A model generated the notes under the pieces. That model worked only from the letters and a program-made list of their open reading frames with translations, made no database searches and had not been told where the DNA came from. Positions 26,840-36,329 of a stretch of DNA of 64,000 nt are shown here, in pieces. Positions within the stretch are counted from its first letter, which is position 1. Every line of letters starts with the position of its first letter. A program made the position numbers and the translations under genes. Origin of the DNA: Caballeronia sp. dw_276 (GTDB taxonomy: Bacteria; Pseudomonadota; Gammaproteobacteria; Burkholderiales; Burkholderiaceae); NCBI RefSeq assembly GCF_018449635.1, contig NZ_JAAVUV010000001.1, forward strand, positions 62,001 to 126,000. Direction: 5' to 3'.

Positions 26840-27640
26840 ATGACTTCATCCGCAGCAACTCCGCTCGCCGGCAAGACCGCGCTCGTCACCGGATCGACAA
26901 GCGGTATTGGCCTCGGGATCGCCAACGCGCTCGCGCAAGCCGGCGCGAATATCGTGCTGAATGGTTTCGGCGATGCCACCGTGATCCAGAACGCCAAGTC
27001 GCAGATCGAAAAGCATGGCGTAAAGGCCGTGCATCACGGCGCGGACATGTCGAAGGCGACCGAGATCGAAGCGATGATTGCGTTCGCTATCGAGCAATTC
27101 GGCGCTGTGGATGTGCTCGTGAACAACGCGGGCATCCAGCATGTTGCGACCATCGATACCTTCCCGGTCGAGAAGTGGGACGCGATCATCGCGATCAACC
27201 TGACGTCGGCGTTCCACACCATGCGCGTCGCGTTGCCGAAAATGCGCGATAACGGCTGGGGCCGCGTGATCAATATTGCGTCGGCGCATGGGCTGGTTGG
27301 CTCGGCGGGGAAATCGGCGTATGTGGCGGCGAAGCACGGCATTGTCGGTTTGACGAAGGTGGCGGCGCTCGAAAACGCGCGCACCGGTGTGACGGTCAAC
27401 GCGATCTGCCCGGGTTTCGTGCTGACGCCGCTGGTGCAAAAGCAGATCGACGATATCGCCGCGAAGGAAAACATTTCAGCGGACGCGGCGCGCTCGAAAT
27501 TGCTCGGCGAGAAACAGCCGTCGGAGCAATTCGTGACGCCGGAACAGATTGGCAAGCTGGCGGTGTTCCTGTGCTCGGAAGCCGCCGATGAAATGCGCGG
27601 TTCCGCGCTTCAGATCGACGGCGGCTGGACTTCTCAGTAA
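26840..27640 (+). CDS. hbdH: D-3-hydroxybutyrate dehydrogenase
   Basis: 266 aa SDR. TGSTSGIGLGIA at the N-terminus binds NAD, NNAGIQHVATIDTFP is the NAG motif, and the catalytic Ser/Tyr/Lys lie in NIASAHGLVGSAGKSAYVAAKHG, a segment typical of bacterial BDH. It oxidises 3-hydroxybutyrate to acetoacetate. Lies 80 bp after the permease, probably in one sigma-54-driven operon. Confidence 0.93.
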   Translation: MTSSAATPLAGKTALVTGSTSGIGLGIANALAQAGANIVLNGFGDATVIQNAKSQIEKHGVKAVHHGADMSKATEIEAMIAFAIEQFGAVDVLVNNAGIQHVATIDTFPVEKWDAIIAINLTSAFHTMRVALPKMRDNGWGRVINIASAHGLVGSAGKSAYVAAKHGIVGLTKVAALENARTGVTVNAICPGFVLTPLVQKQIDDIAAKENISADAARSKLLGEKQPSEQFVTPEQIGKLAVFLCSEAADEMRGSALQIDGGWTSQ

Positions 27641-27696
27641 GCGTGCTGCCTGTCACGTCAGTTGGTAATATCGGGGTTCCCAGAACGGAGACTCCG

Positions 27697-27930
27697 ATGA
27701 CTGCTGAACACAATCGAACAGAAGAAGCGCAGGCGATGGAGCGCATCGTGAACGCCACGCGCCAGGTGCAGGCGGCGTTCACGGCTTTACAAGGTCAATT
27801 CCCGCCGAACGGTGACGGGCGCCCGTCCCAGATCGCATTGCAGACTTTCGATGCCGCGTTGCAGGAACTCGAAGAAGCGCAAGGCGCCTTCGACACCATG
27901 CTGAACGATCTCTTCGACGGAAATCGTTGA
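27697..27930 (+). CDS. Small hypothetical protein (77 aa)
   Basis: MTAEHNRTEEAQAMERIVNA and onwards, an acidic mostly helical protein, possibly coiled-coil, preceded by an ACGGAG site. The frame extends upstream to 27643 without a ribosome site. Follows hbdH by 56 bp. No domain recognised. Confidence 0.6.
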   Translation: MTAEHNRTEEAQAMERIVNATRQVQAAFTALQGQFPPNGDGRPSQIALQTFDAALQELEEAQGAFDTMLNDLFDGNR

Positions 27931-27937
27931 GCCCTAT

Positions 27938-29947
27938 TTAGGCGCCCCGAAGCACTGGAACAGCTGCCGGCACCTTCGCTGAATCCGCGGCGGGCTCGCG
28001 TTCTTCGGGGTTCAGGCCTTCCCACGAGACGCCATCGGTGGACTGGCGCCGCGCTGCGGCTACGCACGCCTCGACCAGTTCCTTGAACGACGTCGCCGCC
28101 GATGTCTTCCTGATCACCGCCTCGCCCTCCAGTGCGCTGTCCGGCACGACCAGACCCACGATCAGATCCGCCGCCCCCGCCCGTTGATGCAAACGGCGCA
28201 ACAGATTGCGCAAATAGGGCGGTGATTCGGCGGCATCGAACGAAATCACGCAGATCAGCGATACCCCCGTCAGGTCCACTTCGTCGAAACGCGTGCGCGA
28301 GAACCGCTCGTACGGCGCGAGATCGGCGCCCAATCCGTGCTTGCGAAAAAGTTGCACGGCGATGGCCGCTGCCAGGTCGTCCAGCACGCCACGGCCTGCG
28401 ATACACAGCACCGACGAGGTATGCCCTTCCTTGGCGGCATCGAAGTGAGGCGGCGGCGCTTCATGCACGATGCCCGCCTCGCGATCCGACATTTCCAGGC
28501 TCGCGGGCGGTTCTTCCTCGGGACGCGTGGCCATCACCACATCCTCGACTTCCTCCAGCCCTTCGATAATGTCCATCGCCGATTCGTTGATGCGCTTCAA
28601 CTGATCCGCCGTCACCACGCCGCGCAGCACGTCCTGATGCGCGATCCGCAAGCCTTCGAGCGCGACCTCGTCGTAATACGCGCTGAGCGAGCGCTCCTTG
28701 AGAAGCGATTCGGCCTGTACAAGCGCTTCGTCAGGATCGTTGGCGAGCAAACGCTGATAAAAATTCTCGGCCGGGGTCAAGGCTGGACGGTCGCCGAAAA
28801 GCACATCGAGAAATTCCAGCCGATCCACGTGTCGTCCGAGAATCACGAGGCACAAGGTCAGCGGCGTCGATAAAACCAGTCCGATCGGCCCCCAGATCCA
28901 GCTCCAGAAAACCGCCGCGACGATCACGGCGAACGGCGAAAGACCCGTGCTGTGCCCGTAAAGCATCGGTTCGACGATCTGACCCGCGACGACATCGGTG
29001 ACGCCGAAGAGGACAATCGTCCAGATCATCATCGACCATCCGGGGCCTACGGCCGCCGCGAACACAACGGCGAGCAATGCTGCGATCCACGTTCCGACAT
29101 ACGGCACGAAGCGCAACAATCCGGTCAGCACGCCGAACAGCAATGCGCCCGGCACGCCGATGATCGCAAGCCCGATCGAGACTACGATGCCAACGCCCAT
29201 GTTGATGCCGAGCTGCGCGAGAAAATAGCGCGACAAGCGGCGCGCGGCTTCGTCCATGGCGGTTGTTGCGCGGTGCAGGTCGCGCGATCCAAACAGCCGG
29301 ATCAGCCGGTCACGCAAATCTTCTCGCTGCAACAGGATAAAAATCGCGACCACCAGAACAATGCCCGTGGTTTCCAGCGGGCTGATGATCGGCGACAAGA
29401 ACCGCTGCGCAAGCTCCACCGGCGACGGTGAAGGTTCATGGACTTCGACGGGCATGGGTGCATCGATAGGAGACGCCGTCTGGTTTTCCTGGCTCTTGCG
29501 GATTTCCTCCTGCCGGTTCGGCGAGATTCGCTTCAGCGCGGTGGCCGCCTTACCCAAAAACGCATCGGCACGGCCGACCGTCTTTTCCTGCACGGCATCG
29601 ATTTTCCGTTCGACGGCAACCTGGTATCGCGGCAGATCGCCGGCGAGTTGCGCCACTTGCGCACCGATCAACGCCCCGACCGCCGTCAGCACGGACAACG
29701 CAACCAGCACCGCCAGAATCACCGATGGCACTTGCCCGAGTTTCAAGCGCCGCAATAAATCGACGAAAGGCGCCACCAGAAAGCTGAGCAAAACGGCAAG
29801 GATGATCGGGATCAATACCGCGCGCCCAAAGTACAACGCGCAGATCACCACCACGCCGGTCACGATTGAAACCAGCGCCCGCATACCCGGCGCCTCAGGC
29901 GGCAAAACCTTCGACGCGGGCCGGCGCGGGACGGGATTTGGTGTCAT
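27938..29947 (-). CDS. AI-2E (PerM) family membrane protein with long cytosolic tail
   Basis: 669 aa if started at MTPNPVPRRPASK; an in-frame ATG 36 bases upstream is possible. Residues about 25-365 have the seven or eight helices of AI-2E transporters (FLVAPFVDLLRRL; PYVGTWIAALLAVVF). The last 300 residues are soluble: a helical stretch, then an alternating beta-alpha segment (SSVLCIAGRGVLDDLAAAIA; VSLICVISFDA; AADLIVGLVVPDSA) with a B12-binding or Rossmann-like look. Ordinary family members stop near 350-370, so this is an extended version. Transported substrate unknown. Confidence 0.85.
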   Translation of the reverse strand: MTPNPVPRRPASKVLPPEAPGMRALVSIVTGVVVICALYFGRAVLIPIILAVLLSFLVAPFVDLLRRLKLGQVPSVILAVLVALSVLTAVGALIGAQVAQLAGDLPRYQVAVERKIDAVQEKTVGRADAFLGKAATALKRISPNRQEEIRKSQENQTASPIDAPMPVEVHEPSPSPVELAQRFLSPIISPLETTGIVLVVAIFILLQREDLRDRLIRLFGSRDLHRATTAMDEAARRLSRYFLAQLGINMGVGIVVSIGLAIIGVPGALLFGVLTGLLRFVPYVGTWIAALLAVVFAAAVGPGWSMMIWTIVLFGVTDVVAGQIVEPMLYGHSTGLSPFAVIVAAVFWSWIWGPIGLVLSTPLTLCLVILGRHVDRLEFLDVLFGDRPALTPAENFYQRLLANDPDEALVQAESLLKERSLSAYYDEVALEGLRIAHQDVLRGVVTADQLKRINESAMDIIEGLEEVEDVVMATRPEEEPPASLEMSDREAGIVHEAPPPHFDAAKEGHTSSVLCIAGRGVLDDLAAAIAVQLFRKHGLGADLAPYERFSRTRFDEVDLTGVSLICVISFDAAESPPYLRNLLRRLHQRAGAADLIVGLVVPDSALEGEAVIRKTSAATSFKELVEACVAAARRQSTDGVSWEGLNPEEREPAADSAKVPAAVPVLRGA

Positions 29948-30139
29948 GACATCGTTCTCGTATGGGGCTTTAGCGGGGTTCATGATGCGGTCGCACCAGC
30001 GATCGATCAAGGATTGCCAGCGGAGCGTTGCGTCGGTTTGTAGGGTTCTAATCCGCGAGCCGGTGTCCGGCGGTCTCGCGAAACGCATGCGCCCGCTACG
30101 TATGAGCAAAGGCCATGCCATTTCGGACGGTTATTCTGA

Positions 30140-30157
30140 GGTGAGGGAATACAGGAG
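30140..30157 (+). repeat. Distal iteron, single copy
   Basis: GGTGAGGGAATACAGGAG; one base off the consensus core (CAGGAG for CGGGAG, a variant also found in the origin at 47392). Lies between two minus-strand genes. Confidence 0.7.
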
Positions 30158-30161
30158 CGGG

Positions 30162-32660
30162 TTAGCCTGCCATCGTGACCATGCGGCGAATACGGCTTGC
30201 CATCGATTCAAGCGTGAAGGGCTTGGTGATCATCTCCATGCCGGTATCGAGGAAACCATTGGCGCGCGTCGCCGATTCGGCGTAACCCGTCATGAACAGG
30301 ACCCGCAGCGCGGGACGGGTTGCGCGGGCGGCATCGGCGAGCTGGCGGCCGTTCAGGCCCGGAAGACCGACATCGCTGACCAGCAAGTCGATACGCGCAC
30401 GGGAATTGAGTATTGCCAGCCCGGACGGGCCGTCGATGGCCTCGAGCACCTCGTAATCGAGATCACGCAAGATCTCGCAGACCAGTTCCCGCACCGACGC
30501 GTCGTCCTCGACCACCAGGATCACATGCCGCCCGGCCGCGCGGTGCGCTTCCGTGAGTTCCGTCGTCACCTCGGTCTTGCTTGCGCCGCCGGTGAACCGC
30601 GGCAGATAGAGCCGGATGGTCGTGCCGGCATCGGGCGCGCTTTCGATGGTCGCGATTCCGCCTGATTGCTTGGCAAACCCGTATGCCATCGATAAACCCA
30701 GCCCCGTGCCCTGCCCGAGCGGTTTGGTTGTGTAGAACGGATCGAAGGCGCGCGCCTTGACGTCGTCGGGCATGCCGGCTCCCGTATCCGACGCCGATAC
30801 CACCACGTACTGGCCCGGCGTCACATCGGGGTGGGAGGCGGCGAACTCCGGCCCCAGCTCCACGTTGTCCGTTTCGAGCGTCAGACGGCCGCCTTCAGGC
30901 ATTGCGTCGCGCGCGTTGATCGCGAAATTCAGCACGGCGTTTTCAAGCTGATTGGCGTCGCAGCGTGTCAGCCACAGCCTTGGGTTGGGAATCACGCGCG
31001 TGTCGATTGCCTCGCCCATCGTGCGCTTTAAAAGGTCGTCGATGGAATGCAGCAAATCATCCGCGTTCACCGGCTTCGGGTCGAGCGGCTGACGGAGCGA
31101 AAACGCCAGCAGCCGATGCGTCAGCGACGCAGCACGGTTCGCGGCGCCGGTCGCCATCGTGATGAAGCGGTCGATGTCGTCCGTCCGGCCGAGCTGGGTG
31201 TATCGGCGGATCAGCTCGAGCGGGCCCGTGATGCCCTGCAAAAGGTTGTTGAAATCATGCGCGATACCCCCGGTTAATTGCCCGAGCGCCTCCATTTTCT
31301 GCGCCTGACGCAAGGCTTCTTCGGTTTGCTGCAGCGCGCGCTGGGTTTCCTTTTCGCTGGTGACATCGCGGCCGTTGCCGTAAAGCGTATCGCCTTCAGG
31401 CGCGGCGACCCACGATACCCATCGGTACGATCCATCCTTGTGACGATTGCGGTTTTCGAAGCGCACGAGCCCCGCACGGGCGACCGATTGCAACGCGGTT
31501 TCGGTGGCTTCCACGTCGTCGGGATGCACGATTTCCGCGAACGACTTGCCGATCAGCTCGTCCTCGCGGAAACCCAGGATCTCGGTCCACGCAGGATTGA
31601 CCGCGCGCAGCACGCCCGAACTGGTCGCCACAATGAACAGGTCGCGTGAATTGCGCCAGATACTGTTGCGCTCGCGGGTACGGGCATCGACTTCGGCGGC
31701 GAGCGAATCGTTCAGGCGGCGCAATTGCGTTTCACTCACGCGCAGGCGTTCTTCGAAGCGTTTGTGCCCCGTGATGTCGTAGGTCACGCCGAGAAAACGC
31801 ATCCCGCCGCTGCTGTCGGCGATGGCTTCCCCGCGGCGCGCCATCCAGCGTTCTTCGCCGTTGTCGGCGCGGCGAATGCGATATTCGAGATAATCCAGCG
31901 CGCCCGTGTGCATCTCCTGATGCGCCGCGAGAACACGGCCGCGGTCATCGGGATGGACGAGGTCCAGTAGAACGTCGAGGTGGGTTTCGTGACGCGGCGT
32001 CAAACCCCATTGCCAGCAAAGTTCCTCCGATACCGCCATGCGCCCGCTATCCGGAAACAGCTCGAAAGTGCCAATTCCGCCCGCTTGCTGCGCAATGCGC
32101 AGCCGCTCTTCGCTTTCCCGCAGCGCGCGGTCGCCGGCGTGCCGCTCGATTGCCAGCGCCGTTACGCTCGCCACCTGGGCGATATCGTCCAGTTCCTCGG
32201 GCGACGGCTTCTTGGGCATCGAATAGTAATTGGCGAACGTGCCGAGCACGCGGCCATCCGCGGCGCAGATGGGCATGGACCAGCACGCGCGCAATTCGAA
32301 CTTCCGGGCTATATCGCGAAAAGCGGCCCAGACCGGGTCTGTGTCAATGTCTTCGACGATCACCGGTTCGCCACGAAACGCCGCCGCTCCGCACGAACCC
32401 ATCAAAGGCCCGGTTTCGAGGCCATCCACAATGCGGTTGTATTCCTCGGGCAAACTCGGCGCGGCGCCGTGAACGAGGCGTTTGCCGGAGGCATCGACGA
32501 GCAGCACGGAGGCGCGCATGGGCTGCTCCGAGCGGTTTTCCACCCGATGAATCACGTGTTCGAGCACCTCGGCGAGCGGCATGCCGGACACGACGCGTCC
32601 CAAAACGGCGCGCTCGAATTCAAGTTGGCTCAGTGTCGAGAACAAGTGAGGTTTTTGCAT
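30162..32660 (-). CDS. Hybrid sensor histidine kinase (GAF-PAS-PAS-HK-REC)
   Basis: 832 aa from MQKPHLFSTL; a longer frame runs upstream without family character. GAF at about 20-175 (GPLMGSCGAAAFRGEPVIVEDI), PAS domains near 190-310 and 340-455 (HPDDRGRVLA; HPDDVEATET), HisKA with the phospho-His in GGIAHDFNNLLQ, HATPase (NAVLNFAINARDAMPEGG) and a C-terminal receiver (VVEDDASV; LLVSDVGLPG; TKPF). No membrane helices, so a cytosolic sensor. Resembles blue-light/redox-type Burkholderia hybrid kinases but the PAS lacks an obvious LOV cysteine motif. Confidence 0.92.
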   Translation of the reverse strand: MQKPHLFSTLSQLEFERAVLGRVVSGMPLAEVLEHVIHRVENRSEQPMRASVLLVDASGKRLVHGAAPSLPEEYNRIVDGLETGPLMGSCGAAAFRGEPVIVEDIDTDPVWAAFRDIARKFELRACWSMPICAADGRVLGTFANYYSMPKKPSPEELDDIAQVASVTALAIERHAGDRALRESEERLRIAQQAGGIGTFELFPDSGRMAVSEELCWQWGLTPRHETHLDVLLDLVHPDDRGRVLAAHQEMHTGALDYLEYRIRRADNGEERWMARRGEAIADSSGGMRFLGVTYDITGHKRFEERLRVSETQLRRLNDSLAAEVDARTRERNSIWRNSRDLFIVATSSGVLRAVNPAWTEILGFREDELIGKSFAEIVHPDDVEATETALQSVARAGLVRFENRNRHKDGSYRWVSWVAAPEGDTLYGNGRDVTSEKETQRALQQTEEALRQAQKMEALGQLTGGIAHDFNNLLQGITGPLELIRRYTQLGRTDDIDRFITMATGAANRAASLTHRLLAFSLRQPLDPKPVNADDLLHSIDDLLKRTMGEAIDTRVIPNPRLWLTRCDANQLENAVLNFAINARDAMPEGGRLTLETDNVELGPEFAASHPDVTPGQYVVVSASDTGAGMPDDVKARAFDPFYTTKPLGQGTGLGLSMAYGFAKQSGGIATIESAPDAGTTIRLYLPRFTGGASKTEVTTELTEAHRAAGRHVILVVEDDASVRELVCEILRDLDYEVLEAIDGPSGLAILNSRARIDLLVSDVGLPGLNGRQLADAARATRPALRVLFMTGYAESATRANGFLDTGMEMITKPFTLESMASRIRRMVTMAG

Positions 32661-32929
32661 GGTCCAAAGCAAAAGCCGATGGGTCGCGCACGGCGTCACG
32701 TAGGGTGTTACTGCACGATGCCACGGAATGTTCCAAATCTTAGCACTTGAGTCCGGCGCACCACGGATCGGGTTCCCCGATGAACAATTTGTGTACATCC
32801 GCGCTGCGTCGGCTATTGGCCTGATCGGGATTATGTTTTTGGCATTCGGGCATGCATCGTGCGAGATTTCATGCATTCAGCATCTCGCAGCTTCACTACG
32901 AATGTAATTACGGATTCCATTGGATTGAT

Positions 32930-33112
32930 ATGGCAGTTGATTCGCCCTGCATCAGCATTTGCAAGTTCGACAGCAAGACCGGCCTGTGCATCGGCTGCTT
33001 GCGCACGAAGGACGAGTGCAAGAAGTGGAAGAAGCTGAAGAACAAGGCCCGGACGAAAATTATCGATGAACGGCCCAAGCGCGAAGAAAAACTAAAGAAA
33101 GCGCGCAAATAA
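32930..33112 (+). CDS. DUF1289 small Cys protein
   Basis: 60 aa: MAVDSPCISICKFDSKTGLC followed by IGCLRTKDECKKW. The CxxxC-x8-CxxC spacing is the DUF1289 signature, and the tail is very basic. Possible metal-binding; function unknown. The start at 32930 fits the family better than upstream in-frame codons. Confidence 0.85.
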   Translation: MAVDSPCISICKFDSKTGLCIGCLRTKDECKKWKKLKNKARTKIIDERPKREEKLKKARK

Positions 33113-33216
33113 GGCCGCACCTTTTCTCAAGCTGATTTACCCATAAGAACGCGCGCCGGCTTAACGCGAATCTAATAAATCACGGACACGAAAACCCAAC
33201 GAAAGGGAGTTCAGTC

Positions 33217-33558
33217 ATGGTTGATCACGTTAAGTTGAACCGCTTTTTGGCAGTATCGGCGACGGTGCTCGTTACTTCATTGGCTGCGTCTGCGGCCTTG
33301 GCTCAAACCCCGGGCATGAACCACGGTCAGAGTCCAAACGACGACATGAGTGCGCCGGCGAACAATCCCCGCCTGATGCCGAACGCACCGCTAGGCAGCG
33401 AATATCCCAGCCATGGCAACGCGCAGGCCGGTGAGATGAACCTCAATCCGACCGATCCACGCGCGCAACTGGTCAACGGGCTGCCAAACAATACGCAAAG
33501 CGGCGGTTACGGCTCACCGCTCGCGGGAAACAAGGCCAATGTGCCGCAAGGCAATTGA
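33217..33558 (+). CDS. Secreted hypothetical protein (113 aa)
   Basis: Signal peptide to about residue 29 (LVTSLAASAALA-Q), then a low-complexity mature part rich in Asn, Gly and Pro (MNHGQSPNDD; NPTDPRAQLVNGLPNNT). AAGGGAG precedes the ATG. Periplasmic or secreted; no domain recognised, but the pattern recurs in Burkholderia genomes. Confidence 0.75.
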   Translation: MVDHVKLNRFLAVSATVLVTSLAASAALAQTPGMNHGQSPNDDMSAPANNPRLMPNAPLGSEYPSHGNAQAGEMNLNPTDPRAQLVNGLPNNTQSGGYGSPLAGNKANVPQGN

Positions 33559-33586
33559 GCGCACGTATGTCAGGCGGCGGACCGGG

Positions 33587-34522
33587 TTATTGAAGTCCGC
33601 TCGTGCGCTGGATTGCTTGCGGTGGTTGCCCGAACGCGCGTAAAAACGCGCGGCGCATGCGTTCGCGGTCTCCAAACCCCGTTTCGCGCGCGATCACTTC
33701 AATTGGATGCCGCCCGGATTCCATCATCACGCGGGCGGCTTCCACGCGCAGGTGCTCCACTGCCTTCGCCGGCGATTGTCCGGTTTCCTCGCGGAACAAG
33801 CGACTAAACTGGCGCGGGCTGAGACTGGCCGCGCCCGCCAGTTCTTCCACGGACAACTCTGCGCTGAGATTTTCCTTTGCGTAGGCAAGCGCGTTTTGCA
33901 CGCGATCCGACCGGGCATCGAGTTCGAGCAGCGCAGAAAATTGCGACTGACCGCCGGCACGCCGGTGATACACAACGAGCTTGCGCGCGACATTCCGGGC
34001 GTTTGCAATGCCCATGTCGTTTTCCACGAGCGCCAGCGCCAGATCGATTCCCGCCGTCATGCCCGCCGATGTCCAGATGTGCCCATCGTTGATAAAGATG
34101 CGGTCTTCTTCCATCTTGACCAGCGGATAAGCCCGCTGAAAAGCCCGGGCGAAGTGCCAGTGCGTGGTGGCGCGGCGTCCGTCGAGCAACCCCGCTGCCG
34201 CCAGAATGAACGCACCCGTACACACCGCCGCGACCCGGCGCGAGCGCACCGACGCGTCACGCAAATACTCGAGCATGCCCTCGGATTGCGGCGCGCACTC
34301 GTTGTCGCCGATCACGATGACCGTGTCGAACGCGCGCGAGTTCATTGGCACGGTGTCGATACCGAATCCCTGCGACGACTTCACTATCCCGCCATGCTCT
34401 GACACGAGCACGAGTTCATAAAGCGGCTCGTCGACCAAGGTATTGGCATGCTCGAATACCGTCGATACCGCCAGGCCCAGCGACTGGAAGTTTGGATAAA
34501 TGATCAACCCGACACTTTGCAT
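33587..34522 (-). CDS. GlxA-type AraC regulator with DJ-1/PfpI domain
   Basis: 311 aa from the ATG at 34522, which has GGAG upstream (a TTG five codons earlier is less likely). The N-terminal DJ-1/PfpI-like domain includes AAVCTGAFILAAAGLLDGRRATTHW, and the C-terminal double HTH includes GAASLSPRQFSRLFREETG and ARETGFGDRERMRRAFLRAFG. Divergent from the SDR gene at 34630, its likely target; such regulators often sense small metabolites. Confidence 0.92.
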   Translation of the reverse strand: MQSVGLIIYPNFQSLGLAVSTVFEHANTLVDEPLYELVLVSEHGGIVKSSQGFGIDTVPMNSRAFDTVIVIGDNECAPQSEGMLEYLRDASVRSRRVAAVCTGAFILAAAGLLDGRRATTHWHFARAFQRAYPLVKMEEDRIFINDGHIWTSAGMTAGIDLALALVENDMGIANARNVARKLVVYHRRAGGQSQFSALLELDARSDRVQNALAYAKENLSAELSVEELAGAASLSPRQFSRLFREETGQSPAKAVEHLRVEAARVMMESGRHPIEVIARETGFGDRERMRRAFLRAFGQPPQAIQRTSGLQ

Positions 34523-34629
34523 GGCGCGCTCCGGCAAGCTGGAAAACCGATGGCATAAAAGGTGGCAACTACGTCATTGATGCCATCATCGCACACTTCT
34601 ACTATCTGGTCACACACCGGAGAATGGAA

Positions 34630-35430
34630 ATGACCACATCAAGCAAAGGTACTGCAGTAGTGACGGGCGCATCGGCGGGAATCGGCGCGAAATACGTGCA
34701 ACACCTCGCCGAGCGCGGCTACGACATCATCATGGTCGCACGCAACCGCGAACGCATGACCGCGCTGGCGAATCGCCTGGCGGCAGAGACGGACCGCAAG
34801 TTCGAGATCGTGGAAGCAGACCTGAGCGCCGCGGCGGACGTCCGCCGCGTAGCCGACATCCTGCGCACGAACGCCAGCATCACCATGCTCGTGAACAACG
34901 CCGGCGTGGGCGCCGTCACGCCGCTGCTCGATTCGAACGCGGACACGATGGAATCGATGATCGACATCAACATCACCGCCCTCACCCGCCTGACGATGGC
35001 CGTCGCGCCCGCGTTCGTGGCGCGCGGAGCCGGCACGATCGTGAACATTGCATCGATTGTTGCGATTGCGCCGGAGATGCTCAACGGCGTGTATGGCGGC
35101 ACGAAGGCATTCGTGCTGGCCTATTCGCAGTCGTTGCGCCACGAACTCGCCGGCAAGGGCGTGCGCGTGCAGGCCGTGCTTCCCGGCGCGACCAGCACGG
35201 AATTCTGGGAACTCGCGGGTACATCGGTGGACGCGCTGCCTTCGGGCATCACTATGACCGCCGACAACCTCGTCAAGAGCGCCCTCGCCGGTCTGGACCA
35301 GGGTGAATTCGTGACGATCCCGTCGCTGCCCGATGCCGCCGACTGGCAAACCTACGACGACGCACGCAACGCAATGACGCCGAACCTCTCGCGTGAAAAG
35401 CCGGCCGCGCGTTATGGGATTACTGCCTGA
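34630..35430 (+). CDS. SDR-family oxidoreductase
   Basis: 266 aa from the second ATG (34630), which has better spacing from GGAG than the first at 34624. Motifs: TGASAGIGAKY, NNAGVGAVTPL, and catalytic Ser/Tyr/Lys in NIASIVAIAPEMLNGVYGGTK. Probably controlled by the divergent GlxA-type regulator. Substrate unknown. Confidence 0.9.
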   Translation: MTTSSKGTAVVTGASAGIGAKYVQHLAERGYDIIMVARNRERMTALANRLAAETDRKFEIVEADLSAAADVRRVADILRTNASITMLVNNAGVGAVTPLLDSNADTMESMIDINITALTRLTMAVAPAFVARGAGTIVNIASIVAIAPEMLNGVYGGTKAFVLAYSQSLRHELAGKGVRVQAVLPGATSTEFWELAGTSVDALPSGITMTADNLVKSALAGLDQGEFVTIPSLPDAADWQTYDDARNAMTPNLSREKPAARYGITA

Positions 35431-35432
35431 AA

Positions 35433-35783
35433 TCAGGAATGCTCGAGCACGTTGACGAGCTGGCCGAACGGGTCGCGCACGTAGAAACGCCGGACGCCCC
35501 AGGGTTCGTCGGCGGGACCGTATTCAATCGGAAAACCCGCCGCTTTCATGCGTTCGTGGGCGGCGTCGAGATCGTCGACTTCTATCGATAAATCCGGTAC
35601 CGCCGTGCCCGATCCGCCTTCGGACGCCACGCTGAGCTGCACGCTCATCGTGGCGGATGTTCCGTAAGTCTGGATCCAGCCATGATCCATCAGCAGGTCG
35701 AGCCCAAGTGCATCCTGATAAAACGGCTTCGCGCGCGCGACGTCCTGCGTCGAAATGTTCGCGACGATTCTTCTGACCTGCAT
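35433..35783 (-). CDS. VOC/glyoxalase-family protein
   Basis: 116 aa. Two beta-alpha-beta-beta-beta units (VANISTQDVARAKPFYQDALGLDL; LSIEVDDLDAAHERMKAAGFP; VRRFYVRDPFGQLVNVLEH) identify the vicinal oxygen chelate fold. Possibly a bleomycin-resistance or lyase-like protein; no specific function. GGAGGAG precedes the ATG. Converges with the SDR gene. Confidence 0.9.
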   Translation of the reverse strand: MQVRRIVANISTQDVARAKPFYQDALGLDLLMDHGWIQTYGTSATMSVQLSVASEGGSGTAVPDLSIEVDDLDAAHERMKAAGFPIEYGPADEPWGVRRFYVRDPFGQLVNVLEHS

Positions 35784-35803
35784 GCGTCTCCTCCTTCCAG
35801 GCG

Positions 35804-36316
35804 TCAGTCGTCCGGTGTCTTGTAGGGCAAGGGAATCTTGGAAGGCGTAGTCGTGGTGTTGTCGATAACCTGATCCACGTCCGCCGTTTTACCGAGCTCG
35901 GACAGGAACTTCGCGGTGTCGAATTCCTTCGATACACAACCCTGCACGTAAATAAACCGCCGCTGCAGCGTAATCCATAACGTCGAGTTTTCACGCCAGT
36001 GCAAGGCTGCGTTGATTGTGTTGAGACGCCGCTGCACGGCTTCGGCAATTTCGGCATCGTATAGATACGCATTCGACAAACGGCATCGCCCCTCCACCCA
36101 ACAACTATTGCCGCGTTCGATGCGGTAATGCGCGTCGTCAAGCCATTCCTGATCGGTTTGCAACGGACCCAACGGCGTCGGGCAATGCGCGATGGCCGTC
36201 GATATCTGGAAGAACGGATCGTTGCCATGGTTCGTGCGCGGGCCCGCTGCAGTCGCCGTATGGCTGGCGATTGTCAGCAAGGCGCAGCAAGTGACGGAGC
36301 GAATGAGCGGGTTCAT
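35804..36316 (-). CDS. Secreted BON-domain-like protein
   Basis: 170 aa from MNPLIRSVTCCALL. Signal peptide to about residue 25 (ASHTATA-A). Residues 80-155 (DAEIAEAVQRRLNTINAALH; RRFIYVQGCVSKEFDTAKF; ADVDQVIDNT) follow the BON pattern of a short helix, two strands and a helix. Periplasmic; BON domains bind phospholipid or peptidoglycan. Lies 20 bp after the VOC gene's start in the same direction. Confidence 0.7.
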   Translation of the reverse strand: MNPLIRSVTCCALLTIASHTATAAGPRTNHGNDPFFQISTAIAHCPTPLGPLQTDQEWLDDAHYRIERGNSCWVEGRCRLSNAYLYDAEIAEAVQRRLNTINAALHWRENSTLWITLQRRFIYVQGCVSKEFDTAKFLSELGKTADVDQVIDNTTTTPSKIPLPYKTPDD

Positions 36317-36329
36317 TGGTGCTGGAACT

